Shown here: positions 39,813 through 48,427 of the stretch, piece after piece | Numbering within the stretch: the first letter of the stretch is position 1 | How the letters are laid out: every line of letters starts with the position of its first letter | Origin: Marivirga aurantiaca | GTDB lineage: Bacteria > Bacteroidota > Bacteroidia > Cytophagales > Cyclobacteriaceae | NCBI RefSeq assembly: GCF_016679925.1 | Contig: NZ_JAEQBW010000001.1 | Location: forward strand, 434,001-498,000 | Length of the DNA: 64,000 nucleotides | Direction: 5' to 3' | Made by a program: the position numbers and the translations under genes | Notes under the pieces: model-generated | Seen by the model: the letters and a program-made list of their open reading frames with translations, nothing else | Databases searched by the model: none | What the model was told of the DNA's origin: nothing

Positions 39813-41318
39813 ATGAACCAGGAATTAAGAGAAAAGATCAAACATTTAGGTAAAGACTTTGAAACTATCGAAGAACAATTGGAGCGCTTTAGAACGGGAT
39901 TCCCTTATTTGCCTATCGAAAAACCAGCTACTGTTGGAGATGGTTTAATTCGTTTAAGTGAGGAAAGTTTGGAGCAATTTGTCTCCTTTTATGAGGAACA
40001 ATCCAAAGATTATAAAATTTTCAAATTTGTACCTGCAAGTGGGGCTGCAAGCCGGATGTTCAAAAACTTATTTGTCTTTTTGGAAGAGGATGAATTGAAA
40101 GCCGAAACTGATGAATTTCTTATTAAATTCTTTTCTGGTATCGATCGTTTTGCTTTTGCGCCAGCATTGGATAAAGTCTTGTCCTCGAAAGGAGCGGGAC
40201 TTAAGGAAACTTTAAAGAACAAGGAGTATCATCGGATAATAAGATTTTTGCTGACTGAAGAGGGACTTAACTATGGTAATTTGCCCAAAGGATTAATCTA
40301 TTTTCATCAATATGGAAATGTGGCGAAAACCCCTGTTGCAGAGCATTTTACGGAAGGCGAGAATTATGCCAATGGTAAAGGAGGTAAAGTGAATTTGCAT
40401 TTTACAGTATCCCCGGAGCATCAACAGGCTTTTGAGGAACATGTGGAACATTTGAACAAAGGTTTTTCCCAGTATGAAGTGTCCTTTTCGCAGCAGAAGC
40501 CAGCAACAGATACCATTGCCGTGACTCCTGACAATCAACCATTTTATAATAGTGATGGTAGTATTTTATTCCGGCCTGCGGGACATGGGGCACTATTGGA
40601 AAATCTAAATGATTTAGATGCCAACATTGTTTTTATCAAGAATATTGATAATGTAGTGCCGGATCATCTGAAGCAGGAAACCATTCACTACAAAAAAGCT
40701 TTGGGTGGGTTGTTGATGAGTATTCAGCTAAAAGTGTTTTCTTATCAGAATCAGTTGGAGCGGAATATCAGTGAATTGGAATTGATTGAAGTAGAGAATT
40801 TCGCAAAGAATGAATTGTCATTGATCTTTAAATCAGATTATGATGAATTGCCGTTTGCAGAAAAAGTTGGCTATCTGGAATCGCTACTACACAGGCCTAT
40901 TAGGGTGTGTGGCATGGTGCCCAATACCGGGGAGCCGGGTGGTGGCCCGTTTTGGGTAAGAGAAGAAGATGGTTCTTTAACTCTGCAGATTGCGGAAACC
41001 TCCCAAATAGACCCTACTGATACAAAGGCGATGGATGCATTGCAATCAGCCACACACTTTAATCCTGTTGATTTGGTCTGTGGTTTGAAAGATCTTCATG
41101 GACGAAAATTTGACCTATTGAGATACCGGGATCCTGAAACAGGTTTTATTACAGAAAAATCGAAGGATGGGAAAACATTAAAAGCCCTGGAACTCCCCGG
41201 TTTATGGAATGGCTCTATGTCCAACTGGATTACACTTTTTGTGGAGGTACCGTTAGTTACTTTTAATCCTGTCAAAACTGTGAATGATTTGTTAAGGAAA
41301 GAGCATCAAGGTGTTTAA
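39813..41318 (+). CDS. DUF4301 family protein
   Basis: 501 residues. FVPASGAASRMFKNLF near 71-86 recalls the N-terminal nucleotide loop of sugar nucleotidyltransferases. PLPLT-type proteins aside, RVCGMVPNTGEPGGGPFWVRE near 365-385 and NPVDLVCGLKDLHG are the conserved DUF4301 blocks. No membrane segment or signal is seen. Biochemical function is unknown to me. Its position 18 bases after glycogen synthase and the nucleotidyltransferase-like loop suggest a role in sugar-nucleotide or glucan metabolism (inference). Confidence 0.85.
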   Translation: MNQELREKIKHLGKDFETIEEQLERFRTGFPYLPIEKPATVGDGLIRLSEESLEQFVSFYEEQSKDYKIFKFVPASGAASRMFKNLFVFLEEDELKAETDEFLIKFFSGIDRFAFAPALDKVLSSKGAGLKETLKNKEYHRIIRFLLTEEGLNYGNLPKGLIYFHQYGNVAKTPVAEHFTEGENYANGKGGKVNLHFTVSPEHQQAFEEHVEHLNKGFSQYEVSFSQQKPATDTIAVTPDNQPFYNSDGSILFRPAGHGALLENLNDLDANIVFIKNIDNVVPDHLKQETIHYKKALGGLLMSIQLKVFSYQNQLERNISELELIEVENFAKNELSLIFKSDYDELPFAEKVGYLESLLHRPIRVCGMVPNTGEPGGGPFWVREEDGSLTLQIAETSQIDPTDTKAMDALQSATHFNPVDLVCGLKDLHGRKFDLLRYRDPETGFITEKSKDGKTLKALELPGLWNGSMSNWITLFVEVPLVTFNPVKTVNDLLRKEHQGV

Positions 41319-41350
41319 TATTTAATTTTCATACTATAAATTTTATAGAA

Positions 41351-41379
41351 GAAGGAGCACATAACAGCTCCTTTTTTTA
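41351..41379 (+). terminator. intrinsic terminator after the glycogen synthase/DUF4301 pair
   Basis: AAGGAGC at 41352-41358 pairs with GCTCCTT at 41367-41373 and is followed by a run of T to 41378. Confidence 0.85.
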
Positions 41380-41380
41380 A

Positions 41381-41848
41381 TCAATTAAATTGCTCCCTTT
41401 CTTCAGGAGTTAGGTTGAGTTTGTCTTCCAGCTTTACAATAGAAGGTGTTTTACTGAGGAAAATCAGAAATATGAGTGCTACCAAGCCAATATTGTAAAT
41501 AGAGCCGGTAATAAAACTTACCACTACAGCAAATAAACCTACACCTTCATACAGGGCCATTTGCACTATATGGGCGGATGAAAACGCACTCATCTTCTTT
41601 TGTAAAGAGGGATTTGGGCCAATTGAATTTTTATAGGTGGTATTAAATAGCTTTCCTGAAATAAAGAAAACCAACAAAAGAAAGATAGTGGGTATGAATT
41701 GTAATACTTCCAATTCATTTTCCACCTTTTCTGAGGAGGACTCATTGTTGAACAAGAAGAATATTGTTGCAAATACCGGGAAGGCAAGCAAACCAAAATG
41801 AATTATTTTAAGGGTGGATAGTTGCTGTCTGGGAGAATAGTTGGTCAT
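41381..41848 (-). CDS. small four-helix membrane protein of unknown function
   Basis: 155 residues with four hydrophobic segments at about 15-33, 48-65, 90-108 and 112-132, short loops, and a charged C-terminal tail (LNLTPEEREQFN). I do not recognise the family. It is convergent with the DUF4301 gene and divergent from sdpR, so it is monocistronic. The high density of Phe/Leu/Ile and the absence of conserved polar residues in the helices give no hint of transport or catalysis. Confidence 0.65.
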   Translation of the reverse strand: MTNYSPRQQLSTLKIIHFGLLAFPVFATIFFLFNNESSSEKVENELEVLQFIPTIFLLLVFFISGKLFNTTYKNSIGPNPSLQKKMSAFSSAHIVQMALYEGVGLFAVVVSFITGSIYNIGLVALIFLIFLSKTPSIVKLEDKLNLTPEEREQFN

Positions 41849-41978
41849 GTTTTTTTTTTATTAAATATAAATAAAAAGTTGTTTTTGGCAAGATTAGAAC
41901 TCAGGAAAACTGTCCACTCTCATCAGGGAAGTGTTTTATTTGTATTTTTTATCCATAAAAATTTTTATTACTCAATAA

Positions 41979-42000
41979 TATTTAGATATTTGTCTAAATA
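41979..42000. promoter_or_regulatory. operator palindrome upstream of sdpR
   Basis: TATTTAGA-TATTTG-TCTAAATA is a perfect 8-bp inverted repeat with a 6-base spacer, ending 10 bases before the sdpR ATG, where ArsR-family autorepressors bind. TTTG within the spacer may be part of the -7 box. Confidence 0.6.
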
Positions 42001-42010
42001 ACTAAATATA

Positions 42011-42271
42011 ATGAATCATATTTTCAAGGCATTAAATGATGAGACAAGGAGGAAGATTATTGAAATGTTAAAAGCAGGGCCTATGAACGCAGGTGAAATA
42101 GCAGAAGTATTTGATATTTCAAAACCTAGTATCTCACATCACCTGGATATATTAAAAAGAGCGGATTTGATTACAAGCGAAAAGAAAGGACAATTTATTG
42201 AATACTCATTGAACACGAGCATTATAGAAGATTTGCTAAGCTGGATATTAACTTTAAAGAAAGAAAAATGA
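42011..42271 (+). CDS. sdpR: ArsR/SdpR family autorepressor
   Basis: 86-residue winged-helix protein: IFKALNDETRRKIIEMLKAGP, then MNAGEIAEVFDISKPSISHHLDIL with the recognition helix, then the wing. There are no metal-binding Cys/His as in ArsR or SmtB, which is the SdpR type. It overlaps sdpI by 4 bases (ATGA). In Bacillus SdpR represses the sdpRI operon and is sequestered by SdpI when toxin is present. A palindrome just upstream is the likely operator. Confidence 0.9.
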   Translation: MNHIFKALNDETRRKIIEMLKAGPMNAGEIAEVFDISKPSISHHLDILKRADLITSEKKGQFIEYSLNTSIIEDLLSWILTLKKEK

Positions 42272-42915
42272 AACTTACACTTAAAAGGGAACTGCCTTTG
42301 ATTTTAGTAGTGCTGCTCCCATTTGCTTATTTAGCGTTTGTTTGGAATGATCTTCCTCAAGCTGTTCCATTGCATTGGAACCTGGAAGGGGAAATTGACA
42401 GGTATGGCAATAAGTTGGAATTATTACTTATTCCAATTCTTTTGCCATTGCTTTTTTATCTCATATTTTTAGTTGTTCCTAAAATTGATCCCAAAAAAAA
42501 GATACGGAAAATGGGGAACAAATATCATCAGATAAAATTCATCCTAACTGGATTTATGTCGATGCTTGCCTTGTATATCCTTTATGTCTCGAAAGAGCAA
42601 TCCCTTTCAAGTCCGAATATCATCCTATTGATTATTGGGATTCTCTATGTCATTTTAGGTAATTATTTTAAAACCATAAAGGCTAATTATTTCATTGGTA
42701 TTAGAACTCCATGGACACTGGAAAGTGAGCCCGTTTGGAATGCAACCCATAATTTGGGAGGGAAAATGTGGTTTATAGGCGGCTTACTAGTGGTTATAGC
42801 AAGCATGGTACTAAAAGAGAAAGTGAATATCATCGTGTTTATTGCGATTACAGCCATTATCACTATTATTCCTGTTTTATATTCTTATTTTAAATTCAAA
42901 GAACTGTCAAAGTGA
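42268..42915 (+). CDS. sdpI: SdpI family membrane immunity-like protein
   Basis: 215 residues with six hydrophobic segments. The N-terminal DUF1648 block (VPLHWNLEGEIDRYGNK near 30-46) and the SdpI-domain block (YFIGIRTPWTLESEPVWNATHNLGGKMW near 138-165) are complete. In Bacillus the protein gives immunity against the SdpC toxin and signals to SdpR. No sdpABC toxin genes are in the window, so here it may act as a sensor of envelope stress or foreign toxins. A weak hairpin with a T run (AGCTC-AAT-GAGCT at 42966-42978) follows. Confidence 0.9.
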   Translation: MKLTLKRELPLILVVLLPFAYLAFVWNDLPQAVPLHWNLEGEIDRYGNKLELLLIPILLPLLFYLIFLVVPKIDPKKKIRKMGNKYHQIKFILTGFMSMLALYILYVSKEQSLSSPNIILLIIGILYVILGNYFKTIKANYFIGIRTPWTLESEPVWNATHNLGGKMWFIGGLLVVIASMVLKEKVNIIVFIAITAIITIIPVLYSYFKFKELSK

Positions 42916-43261
42916 GAGGGGCCATCATCTTTCCTTTTATGTTTTTTAGTAATCAACAGCCTTTCAGCTCAATGAGCTAGATTTTTTATTGAAACAAAAT
43001 TAACCCGCAGACAGGTCCCGGGAAATCCACGGGACTTTGACTACTTCTGAAGATTATGATGAAGGTACTTTAGTTTTGGTTTGTTCGGGTTCGTACAAGA
43101 CCAACCGTTCCCTATTCGCATATAGTTTTCAATTATAATTAATAAAAATTATAACAAAATTTTAATTAATAGAAAAAAACTATTATTTTAATCATGAATT
43201 TATAGAAATAATAAATACTTAATTTAGTTGCGTCACACAATTTATACAAATAACAATAACT
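42916..43261. other. intergenic region between sdpI and the histidine kinase
   Basis: 346 bases without an ORF. It holds a weak terminator-like hairpin at 42966-42990, a GC-rich hairpin GTCCCG (43015-43020)/CGGGAC (43030-43035), and an imperfect TTGGTTTGT/ACAAGACCAA stem around 43075-43105. No tRNA fold fits. The last 130 bases are very AT-rich and probably contain the kinase promoter. Confidence 0.5.
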
Positions 43262-44548
43262 ATGAAAGAGAATCAAATCGATTTTGCCCACTTATTTGAT
43301 TCATTACCAGGCTTATACCTTATCCTTTCAAAAGACCTCACCATCATTACTGCAAACAAAGCCTATACAAGAGCTACCATGACCAACAAGGAAGATATTG
43401 TCGGGCGGGGAATGTTTGACGTTTTCCCTGACAACCCCGAAGATGAAAGTGCAGATGGTGTTTCTAATCTATCCAAATCATTACAATCAGTGATAAAAAA
43501 CAAGATGCCCCATACAATGGCCGTTCAAAAATATGATGTAAAACGTCCTGACGGCACCTTCGAGCCACGCTATTGGAGCCCAATAAACATACCTGTATTG
43601 GATTCTGAAAATGAAATAGCCTATATAATCCATCGCGTAGAAGACGTGACGGAATTTGTGGAATTAAAAAAAGAAAAGGCGAGAAACAAAGAGAAAACCA
43701 TTGGCCTGGAGAAAAAAGTAAACGAAATGGAGGTGGAGATCATCAAGCGTTCAGGAGAAATTCAGCGAATAAATAATGAATTAGAAGACCGGGTAAAAGA
43801 AAGAACCTCAGAATTGCGTGAAAAGGAACTACTGCTTGAAAACCAAAATAAGAGGTTGAAAAGTCAAAACAAAGAACTGGAACAATTTACCTATATCACT
43901 TCGCACGACCTGCAGGAACCACTCCGGACCTTGATCAGTTTTTCCCAACGACTTGAAAAAGAGTACAAAAGTGAGCTAAAGGGCCGGGCCATTCAATACG
44001 TAGATTTTATCTCAAAAGCATCCATGCGAATGAAAGAGTTGGTGAAGGTACTAATGGACTATTCCAGAATAGGAAAGGAGAAAGAAATCACTTTTGTGGA
44101 TTCCGGACAAATCCTGGAAGAAATCCTTTCTGACATGTCACTGTTGATAAACGAAAATAGTGCTGAAATAAACATAGCCGAGATGCCCAAACTAAATGCC
44201 TATTCTGTAGAATTAAGGCAACTATTTCAAAATTTGATTGGCAATTCCATAAAGTTCAGAAAAAAGGATATTCCGCCACGCATCAAGATAAAAGCCTCTG
44301 AAGATGAGGATCAGTGGCTCTTTTCTGTAGAAGATAACGGTATCGGCATTGAAGAAGAAAACATACATAGACTTTTCATTATTTTCAAACGACTGCACAA
44401 TCGTCACGAATATGAAGGTACTGGTATAGGGTTGGCGCACAGTAAGAAAATAGTAGAAATGCACGAAGGTAATATATGGGTAGAGTCAAAGTTTGGAGTT
44501 GGTAGTATTTTTAATTTCACCATTACAAAAAATCTTAAACAAGCATGA
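43262..44548 (+). CDS. cytosolic PAS-domain sensor histidine kinase
   Basis: 428 residues without membrane segments. PAS domain at about 8-130 (DSLPGLYLILSKDLTIITANKAY split over 13-35), coiled coil 135-208, HisKA with the phospho-acceptor His215 in YITSHDLQEPLR, then HATPase_c: N-box QNLIGNSIKFRKKD, G1 VEDNGIGIEEEN, F-box FIIFKRLH and G2 GTGIGLAHSKKIVE. The architecture resembles phytochrome-type kinases without the photosensory part. The response regulator follows with a 4-base overlap. The ligand of the PAS domain is unknown. Confidence 0.92.
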   Translation: MKENQIDFAHLFDSLPGLYLILSKDLTIITANKAYTRATMTNKEDIVGRGMFDVFPDNPEDESADGVSNLSKSLQSVIKNKMPHTMAVQKYDVKRPDGTFEPRYWSPINIPVLDSENEIAYIIHRVEDVTEFVELKKEKARNKEKTIGLEKKVNEMEVEIIKRSGEIQRINNELEDRVKERTSELREKELLLENQNKRLKSQNKELEQFTYITSHDLQEPLRTLISFSQRLEKEYKSELKGRAIQYVDFISKASMRMKELVKVLMDYSRIGKEKEITFVDSGQILEEILSDMSLLINENSAEINIAEMPKLNAYSVELRQLFQNLIGNSIKFRKKDIPPRIKIKASEDEDQWLFSVEDNGIGIEEENIHRLFIIFKRLHNRHEYEGTGIGLAHSKKIVEMHEGNIWVESKFGVGSIFNFTITKNLKQA

Positions 44549-44976
44549 AGAAAAAATTGAATTGTGTATTATTGGTAGATGATGATGAAGCTACCAACTT
44601 CCTTAATTCCATATTTATAGAAGAGTCGGAGATTGCAGAACGTACCGAATCGGTATTGAATGGAAGGGAGGCTCTTGATTACCTCACTTGCGAAGGGGAA
44701 TATAAAAATAGAGGCAACAATCATCCTAAGCCCGACTTGATTTTACTGGACATCAATATGCCCGTAATGGACGGATGGGACTTCATACAAGCTTACAAGA
44801 ATCTTGATGATGATATGAAAGGAAATATCATTATAGCCATGCTCACTACCTCTCTCAATCCTGATGATAAACTTAAAGCGGAAAAAATAAGAGAAATATC
44901 TGCCTTTGAACATAAGCCTTTGAGCGTGGAAATGCTGTATGAACTGATGGAGAAGTATTTCTCGCATCATTTTTAA
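44545..44976 (+). CDS. single-domain response regulator (Rcp1-like)
   Basis: 143-residue receiver: acidic pocket VDDDEATN at 11-18, phospho-acceptor Asp69 in LLDINMPVMDGW, the switch Thr in MLTTSL and Lys in EHKPLSVEML. No output domain follows. The long insertion before the phospho-site (EGEYKNRGNNHPKP) is typical of Rcp1-like regulators paired with phytochrome-type kinases. It is coupled to the upstream kinase gene by an ATGA overlap. Confidence 0.93.
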   Translation: MKKKLNCVLLVDDDEATNFLNSIFIEESEIAERTESVLNGREALDYLTCEGEYKNRGNNHPKPDLILLDINMPVMDGWDFIQAYKNLDDDMKGNIIIAMLTTSLNPDDKLKAEKIREISAFEHKPLSVEMLYELMEKYFSHHF

Positions 44977-45083
44977 CTCTATTCGTATCGTGGCAATAGA
45001 CATTTGAGTCAAGAATAGCCTGGACGGGTTTAAATCCCTATGAATATTAAGTAATGTAGATCAGTTGATTTCAGCTAAGTAAT

Positions 45084-45119
45084 AAAAAAGCCCTTAAGAA
45101 CGAATTCCTAAGGGCTTTT
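45084..45119. terminator. bidirectional intrinsic terminator
   Basis: GCCCTTA at 45090-45096 and TAAGGGC at 45108-45114, flanked by A and T runs, between the response regulator and the zinc-ribbon gene, which converge here. Confidence 0.9.
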
Positions 45120-45139
45120 CAATATATATTTCAGATTAA

Positions 45140-45934
45140 TTAATTATCTGCTGCTTTTTTAGTGGTTGTTTTACGAACCGTACGTTTCTTTTTAGGCTTT
45201 TCTTCTATTACCTCTTCTTCCACGTTGGTCAATAACCTGCCACAATGTTCGCAAACGATTATCTTTTTTCTATCACGAATGTCAGCTTGTTTCTGAGGAG
45301 GAACAGTGTTGAAACAACCACCACAAGCACCTCTTTTTACAGGTACTACAGCTAATCCGTTTCTTACATTGTTTCTTAATTTCTCATAAGAAACAGCCAG
45401 TCTTTCTTCCAGATTTTTAAGCGCTTTTTCGCGGTCTTTTTCTAGTTTTTTAACGTCTTCTTCGCTTTCTGAATTGATGTTTTCCAACTCGGCTCTTTTA
45501 TTTTCCAAGTCTTTCTGACGATCCTCATGCAGTCTTTTAGTTTCCTCAATACCGGAAATTTTCTCTTCAATTTTAGCTTCGGCTTCCTTGATTCTTTTTT
45601 GGTGAATCTGGATGTCCAATTGCTGAAGTTCAATTTCTTTGGTAATCGCATCATACTCCCGGTTATTTCTAACCGTCATTTGTTGCTCACTGTATTTAGC
45701 GGTCATTTTTTCGGCTTCCTTGATGCCCTTTTTGCTGGCTTCAATTGTGTCGTTAATTTCCTTTACAGTGTCATCAAATTTTTCGATGCGTGTTTCGTAT
45801 CCTACGATTTCATCTTCTAAGTCGCGTACTTCATCAGGAAGTGCACCTCTTACTTTCTTAATTTCGTCTAATTTTGAATCTATGCCTTGTAACTTTGTTA
45901 AGGCGTCAAGCTTTTGTGCTACAGTACTTTCCAT
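45140..45934 (-). CDS. coiled-coil protein with C-terminal C4 zinc ribbon
   Basis: 264 residues. Residues 5-180 form a long charged coiled coil (EEKISGIEETKRLHEDRQ and similar). A C4 zinc ribbon follows: CGGC near 203-206 and CEHC near 228-231 (PF02591 type). A basic Lys/Arg/Thr tail closes the protein. Homologues are near-universal in Bacteroidota next to Nif3-like genes, as here, where its start lies 4 bases after the nif3 stop. Nucleic-acid binding is suspected but the function is unknown. Confidence 0.88.
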   Translation of the reverse strand: MESTVAQKLDALTKLQGIDSKLDEIKKVRGALPDEVRDLEDEIVGYETRIEKFDDTVKEINDTIEASKKGIKEAEKMTAKYSEQQMTVRNNREYDAITKEIELQQLDIQIHQKRIKEAEAKIEEKISGIEETKRLHEDRQKDLENKRAELENINSESEEDVKKLEKDREKALKNLEERLAVSYEKLRNNVRNGLAVVPVKRGACGGCFNTVPPQKQADIRDRKKIIVCEHCGRLLTNVEEEVIEEKPKKKRTVRKTTTKKAADN

Positions 45935-45938
45935 GCAA

Positions 45939-47036
45939 TTAATAATATTTTATCGGATTCGTAACAGTCTCTCCTAAATGGAGTGCAATATTAGCAAAAT
46001 TTTCTCGCAATATCTCATAAAATAATTCATTTGTGAATATCTCACTCTCATAATGTCCAATATCGGCAATTAATACCTTACTATCGGCATCAAAATACTC
46101 ATGATATTTGATGTCTGCCGAGATATAAACATCTGCCTTTTTGGCTATTGCCTCTTTTATCAAAAATGAACCGGAACCACCACAGACTGCTACTGTTTTT
46201 ATTTTTTTATTTAATAAGGGTGTATGTTTAATTATTTTAAGGTTCATTTTTCCCTTTAAATGATCCAGAAATTCAATTTCAGACATAGGTGATGCCAATT
46301 CTGCTATCATTCCTGAGCCAACCTCTGCATATTCATTCTCCAATTGATGCAAATAATAAGCGACTTCCTCGTGGGGATGTGCTTCATTCATAGCATGAAG
46401 TACTTTGTTTTTGAGATACATTGGAAAAATTACTTCTATCTTATTCTCATTAACCTTTTCCAGCTCTCCTTTAGTTCCGATATTCGGATTTGCTTTTTCA
46501 GAGGGAAGGAAACTTCCGGTGCCGGAGCTTTCAAAAGCGCAATCTTTATATTCTCCAATTTGTCCGGCACCGGCCTCATGCAAAGCCTTTTTTACTGATT
46601 CTGAATTTTCAATAGGAACAAATACACTTAATTTGGCCAGTTGTCCACTTTTGGGACGTAAGATTTGAGGGCTATTCAATCCTAATTTTTCACATATTTT
46701 AGCATTTACACCATGCTTTACATTATCGAGATTGGTATGGGATGCGTAAATGGCAATATCATTTTTGATGGCTTTAATGACTGTTCTTTCCACATAATTA
46801 CTGCCGGTCAATTTCTTTAGTCCTTTGAAAATTATAGGATGATGGGCAACAATTAATTCACAGCCTTTATTAATGGCTTCCTGTACCACTGCTTCAGTTA
46901 CATCCAATGTGATAAGAATGTTACTAACTGTAGCTTCAGAATCACCTATTATGAGACCTGCGTTGTCATAACTTTCCTGGTAGGCTCCGGGAGCAATAGC
47001 ATTCAGATGCTGTATAATAACCTTTATTTGAATCAT
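45939..47036 (-). CDS. Nif3-like dinuclear metal centre protein
   Basis: 365 residues of the DUF34/Nif3 family. The metal-binding motifs are HHPIIFKGLKKL near 65-76, YASHTNLD near 97-104 and, at the C-terminus, GHYESEIFTNELFYEI. The family forms hexameric toroids with two metals per subunit; it is sometimes annotated as GTP cyclohydrolase I type 2, without strong proof. The long form with the central insertion (residues 125-230) is the usual one in Bacteroidota and Bacilli. It is first in a two-gene operon with the zinc-ribbon gene. Confidence 0.92.
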   Translation of the reverse strand: MIQIKVIIQHLNAIAPGAYQESYDNAGLIIGDSEATVSNILITLDVTEAVVQEAINKGCELIVAHHPIIFKGLKKLTGSNYVERTVIKAIKNDIAIYASHTNLDNVKHGVNAKICEKLGLNSPQILRPKSGQLAKLSVFVPIENSESVKKALHEAGAGQIGEYKDCAFESSGTGSFLPSEKANPNIGTKGELEKVNENKIEVIFPMYLKNKVLHAMNEAHPHEEVAYYLHQLENEYAEVGSGMIAELASPMSEIEFLDHLKGKMNLKIIKHTPLLNKKIKTVAVCGGSGSFLIKEAIAKKADVYISADIKYHEYFDADSKVLIADIGHYESEIFTNELFYEILRENFANIALHLGETVTNPIKYY

Positions 47037-47058
47037 TGTAATTAAAAGAAGTCTTTTT

Positions 47059-47088
47059 CAAAGTTATGAACTTTTAATGGTAAGCCAA
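47059..47088 (-). promoter_or_regulatory. promoter of the nif3-zinc ribbon operon
   Basis: On the minus strand TTG at 47086-47088 and TAACTTTG at 47059-47066 are separated by exactly 19 bases, the arrangement of -33 and -7 elements in Bacteroidota. The ATG lies 22 bases downstream. Confidence 0.6.
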
Positions 47089-47212
47089 TTTTGCAATATA
47101 AGAATCTCATTTTTTACCTTTCTTACTTTAATTCACTGAATTTTCCCGCATCTATTGTGTATCAATCTTGTAATCTGGTTTTTTGGCGCCCCTTCCTTAG
47201 AATGAAAGAGGA

Positions 47213-48424
47213 CTATAAATCCATTTTCAATGATTCTAGATCCGGTACATCTATATCGTAGGCTCTTCGGGTAATTATTATTTTCCCGTCTTCTGAGCGT
47301 TTTCTTCTAAAACCGAGCATGTGCAATCTATCTCTGATATCATCATAGAGTTTTTGTTCAATGATAAGCGTATGTTTGTCTTCAGGATGTACTTTTGCTC
47401 CCGGTAATTCTTTTAAATATTTATCATCCCGCTTTGACCTCATTTTCTCCGTAAGCTCCAGCCATTCTTTACTTTTTTCCTGCACTATAAAGTAGCCATC
47501 ATCACCTTGAGCCTGGTATAAAGGCATAAAAATGTGTCCCGATTCCTGTGCGTAAACTGGCCCATGAATATCATCAGCCAAATGTTCGCCTTTTTCAATT
47601 TTATCGAAAGTAGTATAGCCTGATTTCATCTGGAATTTATCTTCCGGACTTATTTCGTGATGATACACCAGGTCAAATATTTTATGCTCACCAAAATTGG
47701 CTTTCCCTAAAAATTGAAAATGTCTGTCGTATTGAGGTATATTCTCAGGCTTCATGCAGCCCACTACAGTTAAAGCACACCAAATAAAAGCTATGTTATT
47801 TTCTATGGAATCCAGTGCATAGTGTTCGCCTGCTTCAAATGCAACCCCAGGCAATCCCATTTCGCTGATGTAATTCATGAAAGTCCCCCTTGTCTGTTCA
47901 TCAAATCCTACTACACAAGGAACAGGAAACTGAAGTGCCACTTTCCTGTTGCGAATAGTATCGCTAATGGCACAAAATGGGGGACTTACGGAAGAGGTAG
48001 TGTGGAGGTCAAAAATGAAAATCTCACCTTTTGCTCTACCAATGACCTCCTTAAGCAGCTTGATAATTTCCTGCTGTTCCTTTCTTTCATGACCTTGCAT
48101 TTCATCTTTTTCATCAAGAAAACCCAGTTTTCTTAATCTGGCGGTTACCCACCCGCGGTTCATGTCATTGTCAATAAACCTTACACCTCTTGACAGGGCT
48201 TCCAGGTTTCCTGCAAATGCAGCTACCATTTCCCCATCTACATCCAAATCAAACCTCTCCATTGTTTCAAAAACTTTTTTGATTCCGAAAACACTTGAGG
48301 TTTCATTGCCATGTGTACCGCAAAGAAAGATGAGGGTAGGCCCTGGTTTATTTTTGCTATAACTTCCTATTACGCGTTCTACATCTGTTGTTTCTTTTAA
48401 TCTTTTGTGGGTTATTTTTACCAT
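47213..48424 (-). CDS. AstE/aspartoacylase-type zinc hydrolase
   Basis: 403 residues. The M14-like zinc site is visible: CGTHGNETSSVFG near 35-47 (His, Glu), and DLHTTSSVSPPFCAI near 143-157. ESG and FEAGEHYALDSIENN near 214-228 give the catalytic Glu region. The C-terminal third (HPEDKHTLIIEQKLYDDIRDRL and on) is an extension not found in plain AstE. Family members remove acyl groups from amino acids (succinylglutamate, N-acetylaspartate). Its gene follows the GCS2-CBS gene by 3 bases, so its substrate may be the product of that ligase. Confidence 0.85.
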   Translation of the reverse strand: MVKITHKRLKETTDVERVIGSYSKNKPGPTLIFLCGTHGNETSSVFGIKKVFETMERFDLDVDGEMVAAFAGNLEALSRGVRFIDNDMNRGWVTARLRKLGFLDEKDEMQGHERKEQQEIIKLLKEVIGRAKGEIFIFDLHTTSSVSPPFCAISDTIRNRKVALQFPVPCVVGFDEQTRGTFMNYISEMGLPGVAFEAGEHYALDSIENNIAFIWCALTVVGCMKPENIPQYDRHFQFLGKANFGEHKIFDLVYHHEISPEDKFQMKSGYTTFDKIEKGEHLADDIHGPVYAQESGHIFMPLYQAQGDDGYFIVQEKSKEWLELTEKMRSKRDDKYLKELPGAKVHPEDKHTLIIEQKLYDDIRDRLHMLGFRRKRSEDGKIIITRRAYDIDVPDLESLKMDL

Positions 48425-48427
48425 AGC

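Noticed and set aside
43015-43035. GTCCCG...CGGGAC hairpin as a terminator or small RNA
   Set aside because: No T run follows and no promoter points at it; listed only as content of the gap.
43075-43110. tRNA-like GGTTCG with nearby pairing segments
   Set aside because: No acceptor, D or anticodon arm can be formed around it; only an imperfect hairpin remains.
45527-45977. Overlapping plus-strand frames opposite the zinc-ribbon gene
   Set aside because: Antisense shadows of the coiled-coil coding sequence; Phe/Ile/Ser-rich as expected from reversed Lys/Glu codons.
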